Source: QEXZ01 sp034660015
GTDB lineage: Archaea > Halobacteriota > Syntropharchaeia > Alkanophagales > Methanospirareceae
Direction of reading: 5' to 3'
Assembly (NCBI GenBank): GCA_034660015.1
Contig: JAYEII010000155.1
Location: forward strand, 1 to 18,935
DNA: 18,935 nucleotides
A program made the translations under genes and the position numbers. Below, piece by piece: positions 5,475 through 13,073 of this stretch. The notes beneath the pieces were generated by a model that worked only from the letters and a program-made list of their open reading frames with translations, was not told the origin of the DNA and searched no databases. Numbering within the stretch: the stretch's first letter is position 1; the number at the start of each line of letters is the position of its first letter.

Positions 5475-6255
5475 TTTCATCTATTTTCTTTGACAATTCC
5501 TCTAATCTTTCCAATATCAATTGATTTTCGTCTTTCTTATCCCCCTCTTGATCTTCATTTTCTTTATTCTTATCTTTCTCAACGAAATATGACGCTATAT
5601 TTGCAGTTAGGATAGCTACAAAACAAATCCCGATAACCATTACTGCTACTGCCAATATCCGCCCCTTGGGACTTTCTGGATAAAGGTCACCATAACCAAC
5701 GGTAGTAACTGTTGTAATAGCCCACCATGCACCGTGAAAAATTCCTTGGATTGAAATATCTTGATGCTCCAGCCAGCTAAAAGCGATACCAGAGAGAATT
5801 ATAAGAAGGATTGTAATTAAAGTAACATAATGCAAAGAGTTCTTAATAAGCACATCTAAAATTGGTTTAACACCCCTCTTTAAAGCAATCAAAATTCTGA
5901 GGAACCTAAGGGCTCTAAATAATCTCAAAACCCTAAGGGACCTTAAAGACCTTATTAAAGCAAAACCTTCAGGACAAATCAAAGGAGGGGACAATAGAAG
6001 AATAACCAAATTTAACCAACTTCTTTTGGTGTAACCAACTTTGTCATCGTAAAGATATACTAAGACCAGATATTCCAAAAGAAAGGCGAACCAGATGCCA
6101 TCATCTATCTGAGTTGCACAAGAAACCAAGTATGCGTTTGTTGGCACTATTTCGAGTTCGATTACTACAATAGGGATTATTAGAAGAGCAAGAAGAATCA
6201 TGGGAATGCCGATTCTCTTCTCAATTTTTGTTGCTAACTCGTTTTTGGATGTCAT
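5455..6255 (-). CDS. Voltage-gated potassium channel (6-TM Kv type)
   Basis: A 266-residue membrane protein with the full voltage-gated cation channel plan. S1 lies at about residues 16-36, S2 around 53-70, and S3 near 81-94. An arginine-rich S4 sensor occupies 101-122, with Arg at about every third position (IRSLRSLRVLRLFRALRFLR). S5 is around 142-162, then a pore helix, the selectivity filter TTVGYGD (184-190) and S6 near 198-222. The GYGD filter marks potassium selectivity. The last 40 residues are charged and coiled-coil-like, ending LEELSKKIDEINRRL, probably a tetramerising tail. It is the first of three minus-strand genes splitting an ABC exporter. TTTTTAAAGT near 6291-6301 could be its TATA box. 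All key residues are present. Confidence 0.9.
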   Translation of the reverse strand: MTSKNELATKIEKRIGIPMILLALLIIPIVVIELEIVPTNAYLVSCATQIDDGIWFAFLLEYLVLVYLYDDKVGYTKRSWLNLVILLLSPPLICPEGFALIRSLRSLRVLRLFRALRFLRILIALKRGVKPILDVLIKNSLHYVTLITILLIILSGIAFSWLEHQDISIQGIFHGAWWAITTVTTVGYGDLYPESPKGRILAVAVMVIGICFVAILTANIASYFVEKDKNKENEDQEGDKKDENQLILERLEELSKKIDEINRRLP

Positions 6256-6343
6256 ATTCTCATTCGCCTGAGCCTCAACCGGTCCACCTTACTTTAAAAA
6301 CACCACATCCATCTTTGGATGTTGTTTTTCCCCGACTCAATTT

Positions 6344-6439
6344 TCAGGGCACTTCAACCCCCTTTTCTCTTAATATTTTTTCAATCTGCTCGGCTCTTCT
6401 CTGTGCAGTTCCCGACTCGCCAACATGAAAGATTGGTTG
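6344..6439 (-). other. Protein-like C-terminal fragment between lipoprotein and channel genes
   Basis: Between a TGA at 6440-6442 and a TGA at 6344-6346, one minus-strand frame encodes 31 residues starting QPIFHVGESG and including RRAEQIEKILREKGVEVP. The helical, charged ending looks like a genuine protein C-terminus, yet no start codon of standard type lies at its head. It may be the tail of a gene deleted here. The rest of 6256-6448 shows only a 7-bp hairpin (ACATCCA/TGGATGT, 6305-6322) followed by TGTTTTT. Confidence 0.3.
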
Positions 6440-6448
6440 TCATAGTTG

Positions 6449-6970
6449 TTAAGATCCTAAATTCCATGTTGCTTCTTCACCGTAGTATCTCTCAACATGC
6501 AATCGTGCTTGACTCATATTAATGTTTATCGGGACTTCAAATAAAACCCAACCTTCTCGGGTAACATCAGGATAGATTTCTTCTCCATACTTTGGGTACA
6601 TTCTTCCACCCATAGGAGGGATCTCGTGATCGAAGCAAGGGTGAATCTCGGAGCCTTTATATAACAATTGCATGCCTCTCCAATCTCGAGATGGAATCTC
6701 ACGAGCTATCTCACCTTTATTTTGTGCTTTAACATATATCCAAAGAAATTTCGCACCATCCGCTGGATATACTGTTTTATTGTGCTCTGTCACATAACTA
6801 TCTGTAAACTCATATCTGTCTACTGTAAATGAAATTCCATAGATTATCGCAGTTTCACCCAATGACAATTCTGGTACTTCTTCTTCGACTTTTTCTTCGA
6901 CACATCCAGAAAAATAAACCACTGATGCAACCATACAACCTACTATCAAAACCATTAGTAGCTTTTTCAT
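6449..6970 (-). CDS. Predicted lipoprotein with DUF4352-like domain
   Basis: A 173-residue exported protein. The N-terminus has KK, a hydrophobic stretch (MVLIVGCMVASVVYF) and the lipobox FSGC with Cys23, so it is probably lipid-anchored on the outer face of the membrane. An acidic linker (VEEKVEEEVPE) leads to a beta-rich domain. The segment DGAKFLWIYVKAQNKGE, following a turn GISFTVDRYEF, resembles the DUF4352/telokin-like immunoglobulin-fold family. Function is unknown. GAGGTGG at 6977-6983 sits 6 bases before ATG 6970, a clear ribosome site. It lies upstream of the K+ channel on the same strand and downstream of a second lipoprotein gene, forming a small same-strand cluster that may act together at the membrane surface. 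Confidence 0.75.
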   Translation of the reverse strand: MKKLLMVLIVGCMVASVVYFSGCVEEKVEEEVPELSLGETAIIYGISFTVDRYEFTDSYVTEHNKTVYPADGAKFLWIYVKAQNKGEIAREIPSRDWRGMQLLYKGSEIHPCFDHEIPPMGGRMYPKYGEEIYPDVTREGWVLFEVPININMSQARLHVERYYGEEATWNLGS

Positions 6971-7085
6971 CTTAATCCACCTCTATATTTTTAAGCCCCA
7001 TCCACGCACACTCGGAATAAATCCGGGGACATCCTTGGTGATTTGTTGCTTTTTCCACGTATACAACACTTTTTATCACCCTACT

Positions 7086-7631
7086 TTATTTCACATACAA
7101 CGGAACTAAGTCGGCATCATCAGAGAACTTCTTTTGGTTCGGAGTTTCTACTGTTACTTTGACCGTCCCAAATTTGTAATATTTATTAGAATCAACTGAA
7201 AAATCATCAAACGAAATTCGAATATATTTCCCGAACATTTCGTTTAACCTCATTGAATGATCAACAGTAACCGATTTTTCATATATTAATTCCATTTTGT
7301 CATGATTAAAAGTTTCTGAGATGCTATGGTAACCATAGAATCTTATAGTCACATTTAACGGAATATTTTTAAAGTTTATAGTCTCACTTTTCTCATCATA
7401 GTAGGAAATGTCAATAGCAACCCCCTCATATTCTGGATCGGCATCATCAGTATAACCAGAAGGCATTACCTTAATATATGCTAAACTTTTGATTTGTCCC
7501 TCTTCTGGTGTTGGTGCAATAGGTCTATGCGTAGAAGACGTAACCCCCTCCTTCTCGACACATCCCGAAAATATTAAGACTGCTGCAATCACTACCACGA
7601 CTATTAAGCCTGCTATGATTTTTTCTTTCAT
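7086..7631 (-). CDS. Predicted lipoprotein of unknown function
   Basis: A 181-residue protein with an N-terminal membrane segment (IIAGLIVVVVIAAVLIF) and lipobox FSGC (Cys24), followed by a Thr/Ser/Pro-rich linker and a beta-rich domain of about 135 residues (IKVMPSGYTDDADPE, IPLNVTIRFYGY, YKFGTVKVTVETP). I do not recognise the domain. The strand pattern suggests an immunoglobulin-like fold exposed outside the cell. A near-perfect ribosome site GGAGGTGAT (7638-7646) precedes ATG 7631 by 6 bases. It shares lipobox style and strand with the lipoprotein downstream (115 bases apart) and may be a distant relative, though the bodies do not align by eye. Confidence 0.7.
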   Translation of the reverse strand: MKEKIIAGLIVVVVIAAVLIFSGCVEKEGVTSSTHRPIAPTPEEGQIKSLAYIKVMPSGYTDDADPEYEGVAIDISYYDEKSETINFKNIPLNVTIRFYGYHSISETFNHDKMELIYEKSVTVDHSMRLNEMFGKYIRISFDDFSVDSNKYYKFGTVKVTVETPNQKKFSDDADLVPLYVK

Positions 7632-7637
7632 CTTTTT

Positions 7638-7726
7638 ATCACCTCCATTTTGTTTTATTTGTATCCATACGCGCTACATTTTACCCCGTATTCAACATAC
7701 TTTTATTGACATAACGATATATATAA
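7638..7726 (-). promoter_or_regulatory. Promoter and ribosome site of the lipoprotein cluster
   Basis: On the minus strand, CTTATATATAT (about 7717-7727) is a strong TATA-like box, which would place the start site near 7695-7700. A leader of about 65 bases follows, ending in the Shine-Dalgarno GGAGGTGAT at 7638-7646. The box lies inside the gap facing the divergent permease gene at 7771. Confidence 0.45.
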
Positions 7727-7770
7727 GCTTTTCGATTCAGTTAATAAAATAGGTAGAAAGAGATGGAAAA

Positions 7771-8547
7771 ATGTCAATAAGTTGGCAAGCAATCTACGTA
7801 CTGTGGCTCAGGGAGATGAAAGGGACGTGGAGAGCAAAGAGCAGGGTTGTTGGTGCGTTAGGGATGCCTGTTTTCTTCCTCGCATTTCTCGGATTAGGTT
7901 TTGGGCACGCATCCATACCGGGAATACCCGAGGATATGGATTATATCGAGTTTCTCACACCTGGGATAATAGGCATGACCATGCTTTTCAGTTCGATGTT
8001 CGCAGGCATTTCCGTTCTCTGGGATAAGGAGTTTGGATTTCTTAAGGAGGTGATGGTGGCACCGGTATCGAGACTTTCAATCGTCCTGGGAAGGATAGCA
8101 GGAGGCAGTACCGTTTCCGTAATGCAGGGGATTTTAATCTTAGCGCTGAGCACTTTGCTGGGCTTTAAAATAACAGGTATGATTCCCGTTATCTTTGGTG
8201 TAATGTTCATGTGTTTGATTTCAGTTACTTTTATCGGGTTAGGTTTGATCTTCGCTTCACGAATGCGCGACATGCAGGGTTTTTCACTGATAGTAAACTT
8301 CGTTATGTTCCCCATTTTCTTACTCTCTGGAGCTTTGTTCCCGGTAAAAGCATTACCCTCCTGGCTGGTTCCTGTTTGTTATGCTAATCCATTAACGTAT
8401 GGCGTGGATGGTTTAAGAGGCGTTTTACTCGGAGCAGGAGCTTCAGAATTTTCTGTATTGCTCGATTTTATTGTGGTTTTCGCAGTTTCTATTGGAATGG
8501 TGTGTGTAGGTTCTTATTTATTCGAGAGTACAGAGGTGGAAAGGTGA
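7771..8547 (+). CDS. ABC-2 type exporter permease (DrrB-like)
   Basis: A 258-residue integral membrane protein of the ABC-2 family with about six hydrophobic segments: near residues 29-45, 60-80, 108-126, 133-160, 170-192 and 227-248. Diagnostic features are LREMKGTWRAKSR before the first segment, PGIIGMTMLFSSMFAGISVLWDKEFGFLKEVMVAPVSR, and FPIFLLSGALFPVKALPSWL ... NPLTYGVDGLR, all hallmark ABC-2 permease stretches. It should form the pore with the ATPase encoded at 4474. ATG 7771 is the only reasonable start, since the nearby ATG 7763 runs into a stop at once. The normal arrangement is ATPase directly followed by permease on one transcript. Here they are 2.36 kb apart with opposite-strand genes between, so this gene needs its own promoter, which I cannot identify with confidence. 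Confidence 0.88.
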   Translation: MSISWQAIYVLWLREMKGTWRAKSRVVGALGMPVFFLAFLGLGFGHASIPGIPEDMDYIEFLTPGIIGMTMLFSSMFAGISVLWDKEFGFLKEVMVAPVSRLSIVLGRIAGGSTVSVMQGILILALSTLLGFKITGMIPVIFGVMFMCLISVTFIGLGLIFASRMRDMQGFSLIVNFVMFPIFLLSGALFPVKALPSWLVPVCYANPLTYGVDGLRGVLLGAGASEFSVLLDFIVVFAVSIGMVCVGSYLFESTEVER

Positions 8548-8599
8548 GTCTAGCCATTCCGGAAAATAATTAATTGCAATTTGTTACTGGAATGACTAT

Positions 8600-10363
8600 T
8601 TATAAAATCATCTCACCATATATCTCAATCGCTTTCCTCACGTCTTCTTCCTTTAATAACCCGTGCGGTGTCGGCACTTCAAAAATCCGCTTCGGTATGC
8701 GCAGTTTTGCGAGGTCAAATCCTTCCCTGAACTTGAAGTCCATTTTAGCACGATGAATAACTCTGCCAAGGTCTTCCAATTTCTCCGCTGTCCAGTTTTC
8801 TATCCCTATCGCATCCAAAGCATTTATTACCCTCTCTGCGCTGTAAACTTTCCTCGCAAAGAAGCACACCACGAGGCTTGACAGTATTTGCCTCCACTCC
8901 TCCTCCTTCAATAACGCTCTCACCACCTCTTCAAGCGTGAACTCTTTTCCTATTAACTTCTGGTCGAGGTCGTATCCCGCAGAATCAAGATGGCTGTGCC
9001 TTGCACCCGTGAGATTGTTCAGGTAACATGCAATCCCGGTATGATATTCCGGCATCTCATTACCGCCAAATGCAAGTGCATAATCCTGCCCGCCGTAAAC
9101 GCTTGACGCATGCTCAACACCCATAGCCATATTTTGATAGAATTCATTTGGCATTGCCACTATCTTCTCTATTGCCTCAGAGTAGGCTTGAACATCACCC
9201 CAGTGTAACTCAAGACCCTCAGTATGCTCCTTTGTTATTATCCCGCGCTCATACGCTTCCGTCGCCCATGCTAAGGTCACTCCAGTGCTTATCGCATCCA
9301 TGCCAATCTTATCAACCACGTCAATCAGCCTCAGATAATCCTCTGCACTCTTCATCCCAAGCATAAAACCAAGTGCGTAAATTGTCTCGTTGTCGTAAGG
9401 AATGATTGAGGTCTTGAAATAATAGCCGGGCTCGTAGAGTTCTCTGAGCGATGCTAAATGAATACAACCCACCGGGCAGTGAGCGCATGAAACTCGCCTC
9501 GAAAGATACTTCTGTGCAATATTCTCACCCGAAAATTCTCTCGCAATCTCTTCCGGTGCACTCGCAGATTCTAAATTCTTGTATGCCATCCCACCGAGTT
9601 TATTCATGTCATAAATCTTCCCTGCCGTGCCCAAATCATGATACTTCTCCATCGCATCCGTTTCAACCACAACATCCTGTATCTCATCGTAAACGAGCTT
9701 GTATTCCTTCCTTTTCTCTTTGGGAATCTCTATGCTCTTATCTGCGGATATAACCACGGCTTTCAGTTTCTTCGAGCCCATTACCGCACCCAAGCCTAAT
9801 CGCCCAAAATGGCGATAGGTTTCACATACCGCACAGGCATATCTCACCTGTTTTTCTCCCGCTCTTCCGATCCGTATAATGGTTCTTACACCTGCACCGG
9901 TCTCCACCTCTCTTAAAATCCTGCCTACCGCTACCGCTTCTATGCCCCAGATGGAAGAAGCATCTTTGAACTTTACTTCGTCACCGTGTATTGCCAGATA
10001 TAGCGGGATGTCACTTGAACCTTTGATGACTATCGCACCGTAACCTGCAAGCTTAATTGCCATCGCACTTCTTCCTCCGGTGTGGCTTTCTCCGAGATTA
10101 CCGGTTAATGGCGATTTGAACATCGCTACGGTTTTAGAAGCGGAGGGATATAGTGCTGTAAGAGGACCGACGGCAAAAATTATCGGATTCGATGCACTTA
10201 AAGGGTCTATACCCTTCGGACATTCTTCTTCCAGAAGCTTTATCGCAACGCCCGAACCGCCGAGATATGCGTCAAATAAATCTCCCCTTTCCTCTACCCT
10301 GATGTCTTTCTTCGTTAAATCCGCATACAGAACCCTGTTCATTTCTTTTGCTTTCATTAACAT
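8600..10363 (-). CDS. aor: Tungsten/molybdenum aldehyde:ferredoxin oxidoreductase
   Basis: A 587-residue enzyme of the AOR family, which oxidises aldehydes to acids with electrons passed to ferredoxin, using a bis-pterin W (or Mo) centre and one [4Fe-4S] cluster. Counting from MNRVLYADL (10342), the cluster ligands are C286-x2-C289-x3-C293 plus C493, almost the spacing of the Pyrococcus enzyme. Other family marks are GSGVAIKLL, SPLTGNLGESHTGGR, RFGRLGLGAVMGSKKLKA-like sequence and TGARHSHLDSAGYDLD. The frame opens to 10528, but that overlaps the ferredoxin gene. GGAGG just after the ferredoxin TAG gives ideal spacing to ATG 10363 (9 bases), with 10369, 10357 and 10342 as alternatives. It follows the 16-cysteine ferredoxin by about 16 bases, so the two form an operon. 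Confidence 0.88.
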   Translation of the reverse strand: MLMKAKEMNRVLYADLTKKDIRVEERGDLFDAYLGGSGVAIKLLEEECPKGIDPLSASNPIIFAVGPLTALYPSASKTVAMFKSPLTGNLGESHTGGRSAMAIKLAGYGAIVIKGSSDIPLYLAIHGDEVKFKDASSIWGIEAVAVGRILREVETGAGVRTIIRIGRAGEKQVRYACAVCETYRHFGRLGLGAVMGSKKLKAVVISADKSIEIPKEKRKEYKLVYDEIQDVVVETDAMEKYHDLGTAGKIYDMNKLGGMAYKNLESASAPEEIAREFSGENIAQKYLSRRVSCAHCPVGCIHLASLRELYEPGYYFKTSIIPYDNETIYALGFMLGMKSAEDYLRLIDVVDKIGMDAISTGVTLAWATEAYERGIITKEHTEGLELHWGDVQAYSEAIEKIVAMPNEFYQNMAMGVEHASSVYGGQDYALAFGGNEMPEYHTGIACYLNNLTGARHSHLDSAGYDLDQKLIGKEFTLEEVVRALLKEEEWRQILSSLVVCFFARKVYSAERVINALDAIGIENWTAEKLEDLGRVIHRAKMDFKFREGFDLAKLRIPKRIFEVPTPHGLLKEEDVRKAIEIYGEMIL

Positions 10364-10379
10364 TTTCATTACCCTCCTG

Positions 10380-10793
10380 CTACGCCTCACCCTTAACCTC
10401 AACCATACCAATGGCGTTATGGACGCAATAATCCGCGCATTCACCGCAGTATTTACACACGATAGGCTTATTTCGCTCGTCATCCCAGAAAATAGCGCCC
10501 ATGATACAAGCTTGCGCACAGAAACCACAACCTATGCACTTATCCTCGTTCAATATCACTCCTCCTCCTTTACGCTCCCTTAAAGCACTCGTAGGACACA
10601 CCCTCGCGCACGGTGGATTCTCACATGCACGGCATACAACAATTACAAAACCTCGCTCTATGCCACCTGCAGACCTCACTCGTATCGCCGACTTGTCAAA
10701 ACCCCCTCTACCTACCCTTCTCGAACATGCAAACATGCATTCCATACACCCAACGCATTTGTTCACATCCAGTGCCGCTAATTTTTTTGCCAT
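10380..10793 (-). CDS. Polyferredoxin, four [4Fe-4S] clusters; AOR electron partner
   Basis: A 137-residue iron-sulfur protein with 16 cysteines in four groups: 13/16/19/23, 54/57/62/66, 86/89/92/96 and 113/116/119/123. Groups one, three and four are CxxCxxCxxxC, and group two is CxxCxxxxCxxxC, as in HycB/DmsB-type electron-transfer subunits. No membrane or twin-arginine segment is present, so it is cytoplasmic. It lies directly upstream of the oxidoreductase gene, with the stop TAG overlapping the region that supplies that gene's ribosome site. It therefore probably passes electrons between the AOR and a soluble or membrane acceptor, as the small AorA-type subunits do elsewhere. ATG 10793 is the start. 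An upstream TATA-like TTTTTATAC lies near 10858-10866. Confidence 0.85.
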   Translation of the reverse strand: MAKKLAALDVNKCVGCMECMFACSRRVGRGGFDKSAIRVRSAGGIERGFVIVVCRACENPPCARVCPTSALRERKGGGVILNEDKCIGCGFCAQACIMGAIFWDDERNKPIVCKYCGECADYCVHNAIGMVEVKGEA

Positions 10794-10918
10794 ATCCGAA
10801 TAAAATCAGGTAAAATCTTCCCTGACACTCCTTGATGTATTATTGTTGCTTAGCTTAGTATAAAAAGAGAAATTTTTATAAAGAGATAAACTAAAACAGA
10901 AGGAGGCATAAAATAAAA
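10794..10918. promoter_or_regulatory. Divergent promoter region, ferredoxin-AOR versus radical SAM gene
   Basis: Minus strand: TTTTTATAC (about 10858-10866) would start transcription near 10833, with AAGGAG (about 10830-10835) in the early leader. Plus strand: TTTATAAA (about 10875-10882) would start near 10906. GGAGG at 10902-10906 lies 12 bases before ATG 10919, longer than usual. The two TATA boxes are back to back within 25 bases. Confidence 0.4.
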
Positions 10919-11643
10919 ATGAGTAGGAGGGGTTTGCTGTATTTTACGCTTTCAGAAATAAAACCACGAATCTGGTTTATGCTTGCGGGTTGCAATTTCA
11001 GGTGTAGAGGTTGCTTTAGACCTGCGAGAGATGTTGATGGAACCTTACTCACGCCTGAGGAGACCTTGAAGAAGGCGGAACAGGCGTGCCTCAACTACTA
11101 TGGGGAACTTGCAACTGAGGCGATAATTACAGGTGGTGAGCCGACCATTAGCAAAGAGTATCTTTTGAGCCTGATTAAAGGATTGAAGAAAAAGGGAATT
11201 GAAGAAATTGTTTTGATATTCAAACGGTTTATATGCCCGGTATCGTTGATGAAAAGGAAATAGAGAGAATGGCAGAGTTCCTTTCGAGTCAGGATAAAGA
11301 ATTGAAGTACCAGATAAATCCGTTTTCAATTACATTTGCCCATGAAAAGGTAACGAGATTGCCTACTATTAAAGAAATGAAGCGCGCTTACGAGATTGCT
11401 TACAAATATCTTCCAAACGCGATGGTGAGCAGGAGTGGTTGTGCTCGTGAATATCCTGTACCACCTCCTCAAAAGACATGGATAACCGTTTATCCTGACC
11501 TTACTTACGAGAGAAGAACCGTGAAAGAGCAGCATGAAGAACATATTAAATGGTTGGGTTCCATTAGACCAAGAGAAGAGATAAATGAAGATAGGGTTCG
11601 AGAAGTTGAACTGCATGATAAGATTCTCAGGACAAGGTTTTGA
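10919..11643 (+). pseudogene. Radical SAM protein broken by internal deletion and frameshift
   Basis: The first frame (10919-11263) encodes a radical SAM N-terminus: the cluster motif CNFRCRGC (C25, C29, C32), FRPARD, and TGGEPT at 71-76. It stays family-like only to about residue 100 (EEIVLI) and then reads FKRFICPVSLMKRK. A second frame resumes family-like sequence at DIQTVYMPGIVDEKE (about 11218 onward), through YQINPFSITFAHEKV, SRSGCAREYPVPPP and TWITVYPDLTYE to TGA 11643. In relatives of the COG1180-like family, roughly 50-60 residues including a TNG-Y and a VDLKA-type strand separate these parts. Here they are missing, so the lesion is a deletion whose length is not a multiple of three. 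The downstream piece could start at ATG 11233, but half a barrel is unlikely to work. It converges with phoU 13 bases away. Confidence 0.75.
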
Positions 11644-11656
11644 GGTTTAATCTACA

Positions 11657-12313
11657 TCACTCCAACTTCCTCTTCTCCCCGGTAACCATATATATGATGC
11701 GAGAAGCGATATTGCACGCATGGTCGCCGATTCTCTCCAAATGCAGCCCCACAAACAGCAGATGACTCGCATTTGCGATACATCGCGGGTTTTCTATCAT
11801 AATCATCATTAATTCTCGCCTGACTTGGTCAAATAGCGCATCTATAACGTCGTCTCGTTCCGAGAAATCCTCCAGTATTTTTATATCTCCTGACGAAAAC
11901 GCCGTGAGACAATCAGCAATCATGCCTTGCGAAATCTCCGACATCCTCGGTACGTCAATCAGTGGCTTCGCAAACGGTTCATCCGCTATCCTTATGACAA
12001 TCTCCGCAACGTCACCCGCTAAGTCGCTTATCCTGTCGAAATCCGTTATTATCTTCACGCACGTTCCAATTGTTCTGAGGTCAACCGCCATGGGCTGTTG
12101 CAGCGCTATCAGTTTCATGCACCTGTTCTCGATGTCAAATTCCAGTTCGTCTATTACTGCGTTTTCTTTTAGTATCTTCGATGCCAATTCCGTATCTCGC
12201 CGGACAAGAGCTTTGATGGCATTTTTCGCAGATTCCTTCGCCAGTTTACCCATCCTCAGCACTTCCTCTTTGAGCTTTTCCAAATCCTCTACATATTCTT
12301 TTCTTACTGCCAT
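11657..12313 (-). CDS. phoU: PhoU, phosphate uptake regulator
   Basis: A 218-residue all-helical protein with two PhoU three-helix repeats (about 6-95 and 112-205). Each carries the family's acidic metal-binding helix: D-x-x-E-x-x-I-E-like DELEFDIENRC in the first and DVIDALFDQVRRE in the second. The pattern IGTCVKIITDFDRISDLAGDVAEI in repeat one is mirrored by FVGLHLERIGDHACNIASRI in repeat two. PhoU couples PstSCAB activity to phosphate signalling. In archaea the signalling partner is often not a PhoR kinase, and none is seen here. ATG 12313 lies 1 base after the pstB stop, so it is translationally coupled as the last gene of the pst operon. The extra open frame upstream belongs to pstB. 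Confidence 0.92.
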   Translation of the reverse strand: MAVRKEYVEDLEKLKEEVLRMGKLAKESAKNAIKALVRRDTELASKILKENAVIDELEFDIENRCMKLIALQQPMAVDLRTIGTCVKIITDFDRISDLAGDVAEIVIRIADEPFAKPLIDVPRMSEISQGMIADCLTAFSSGDIKILEDFSERDDVIDALFDQVRRELMMIMIENPRCIANASHLLFVGLHLERIGDHACNIASRIIYMVTGEKRKLE

Positions 12314-12314
12314 T

Positions 12315-13067
12315 TTATCCGAATCTCCCAGTAATATAATCCTCAGTCCTCTTATCTCTCGGCTTCTCAAATATTTGTGTGGTCTCGCCAAATTCTATCA
12401 GTTCACCCATAAGGAAGAAAGCAGTAAAATCCGATACACGTGCTGCCTGCTGCATATTATGCGTAACGATAACAATAGTATAATCCTTTTTCAATTCCCT
12501 CAGCAACGCTTCTATCCGCGCAGTTGATACGGGGTCCAGTGCCGAACATGGTTCGTCAAAGAGAATGACCTCAGGATTCACCGCTAATGCACGCGCAATG
12601 CATAACCGCTGTTGCTGACCACCGGAGAATTTCAATGCGCTTTCTTCCAGCCGGGCTTTTACCTCTTCCCACAATGCCGCTTTCCTCAAGCTTTCCTCCA
12701 CTATCCCATCCAACTTTCTGTTTCGCACTCCATGAATCCTCGGACCGTAGGCGACATTATCAAATATACTCATCGGGAACGGATTTGGCTGCTGAAATAC
12801 CATCCCTATGCGCTTCCTCAACTGAATAACATCCACTTTTCGGCTATATATATCGGCTCCATCCATAAGAACCTCGCCTTTCGTCTTCACACCATTAAGT
12901 TCGTTCATCCTGTTCAGTGCCCTTAAAAAAGTCGTTTTTCCACAGCCCGAAGGTCCAATCAACGCAGTTATTTTATTCGCTTCTATTTTTATATCCACTT
13001 CTTTCAACGCATGCACTGTTCCACCACCGTAATAGACATTCAAACTCTTGGTTTCTATCTTGCCCAT
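12315..13067 (-). CDS. pstB: Phosphate ABC transporter ATP-binding protein PstB
   Basis: A 250-residue ATPase that drives phosphate import with PstA and PstC. It has Walker A GPSGCGKTT (38-46), Q-loop MVFQQPNPFPMSIFDNVAYGPR (a PstB hallmark), signature FSGGQQQRLCIARAL, Walker B VILFDEPCSALDP, and the H-loop TVIVTHNMQQAARVSD-like strand. Full normal length, ending DYITGRFG. The start ATG 13067 has no Shine-Dalgarno. It is preceded by a run of nine A's and, 8 bases upstream, by a dispersed repeat that fills the 169-base gap to pstA. That gap is unusual inside an otherwise compact pst operon and suggests insertion after the operon formed. The gene itself is intact. Confidence 0.95.
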   Translation of the reverse strand: MGKIETKSLNVYYGGGTVHALKEVDIKIEANKITALIGPSGCGKTTFLRALNRMNELNGVKTKGEVLMDGADIYSRKVDVIQLRKRIGMVFQQPNPFPMSIFDNVAYGPRIHGVRNRKLDGIVEESLRKAALWEEVKARLEESALKFSGGQQQRLCIARALAVNPEVILFDEPCSALDPVSTARIEALLRELKKDYTIVIVTHNMQQAARVSDFTAFFLMGELIEFGETTQIFEKPRDKRTEDYITGRFG

Positions 13068-13073
13068 TTTTTT

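Noticed and set aside
6305..6329. Plus-strand hairpin with T-run as a terminator
   Set aside because: No plus-strand gene ends nearby (the ABC ATPase ends 0.9 kb away), and adjacent genes are on the minus strand, so the match may be chance.
10364..10528. Longer AOR start overlapping the ferredoxin gene
   Set aside because: The extension lies inside the cysteine-rich coding region of the ferredoxin in another frame and has no AOR-like sequence.
8657..10583. Several plus-strand open frames across the AOR and ferredoxin genes
   Set aside because: They are antisense shadows rich in Ser, Pro and His with no motif, and the opposite strand has strong family signatures.
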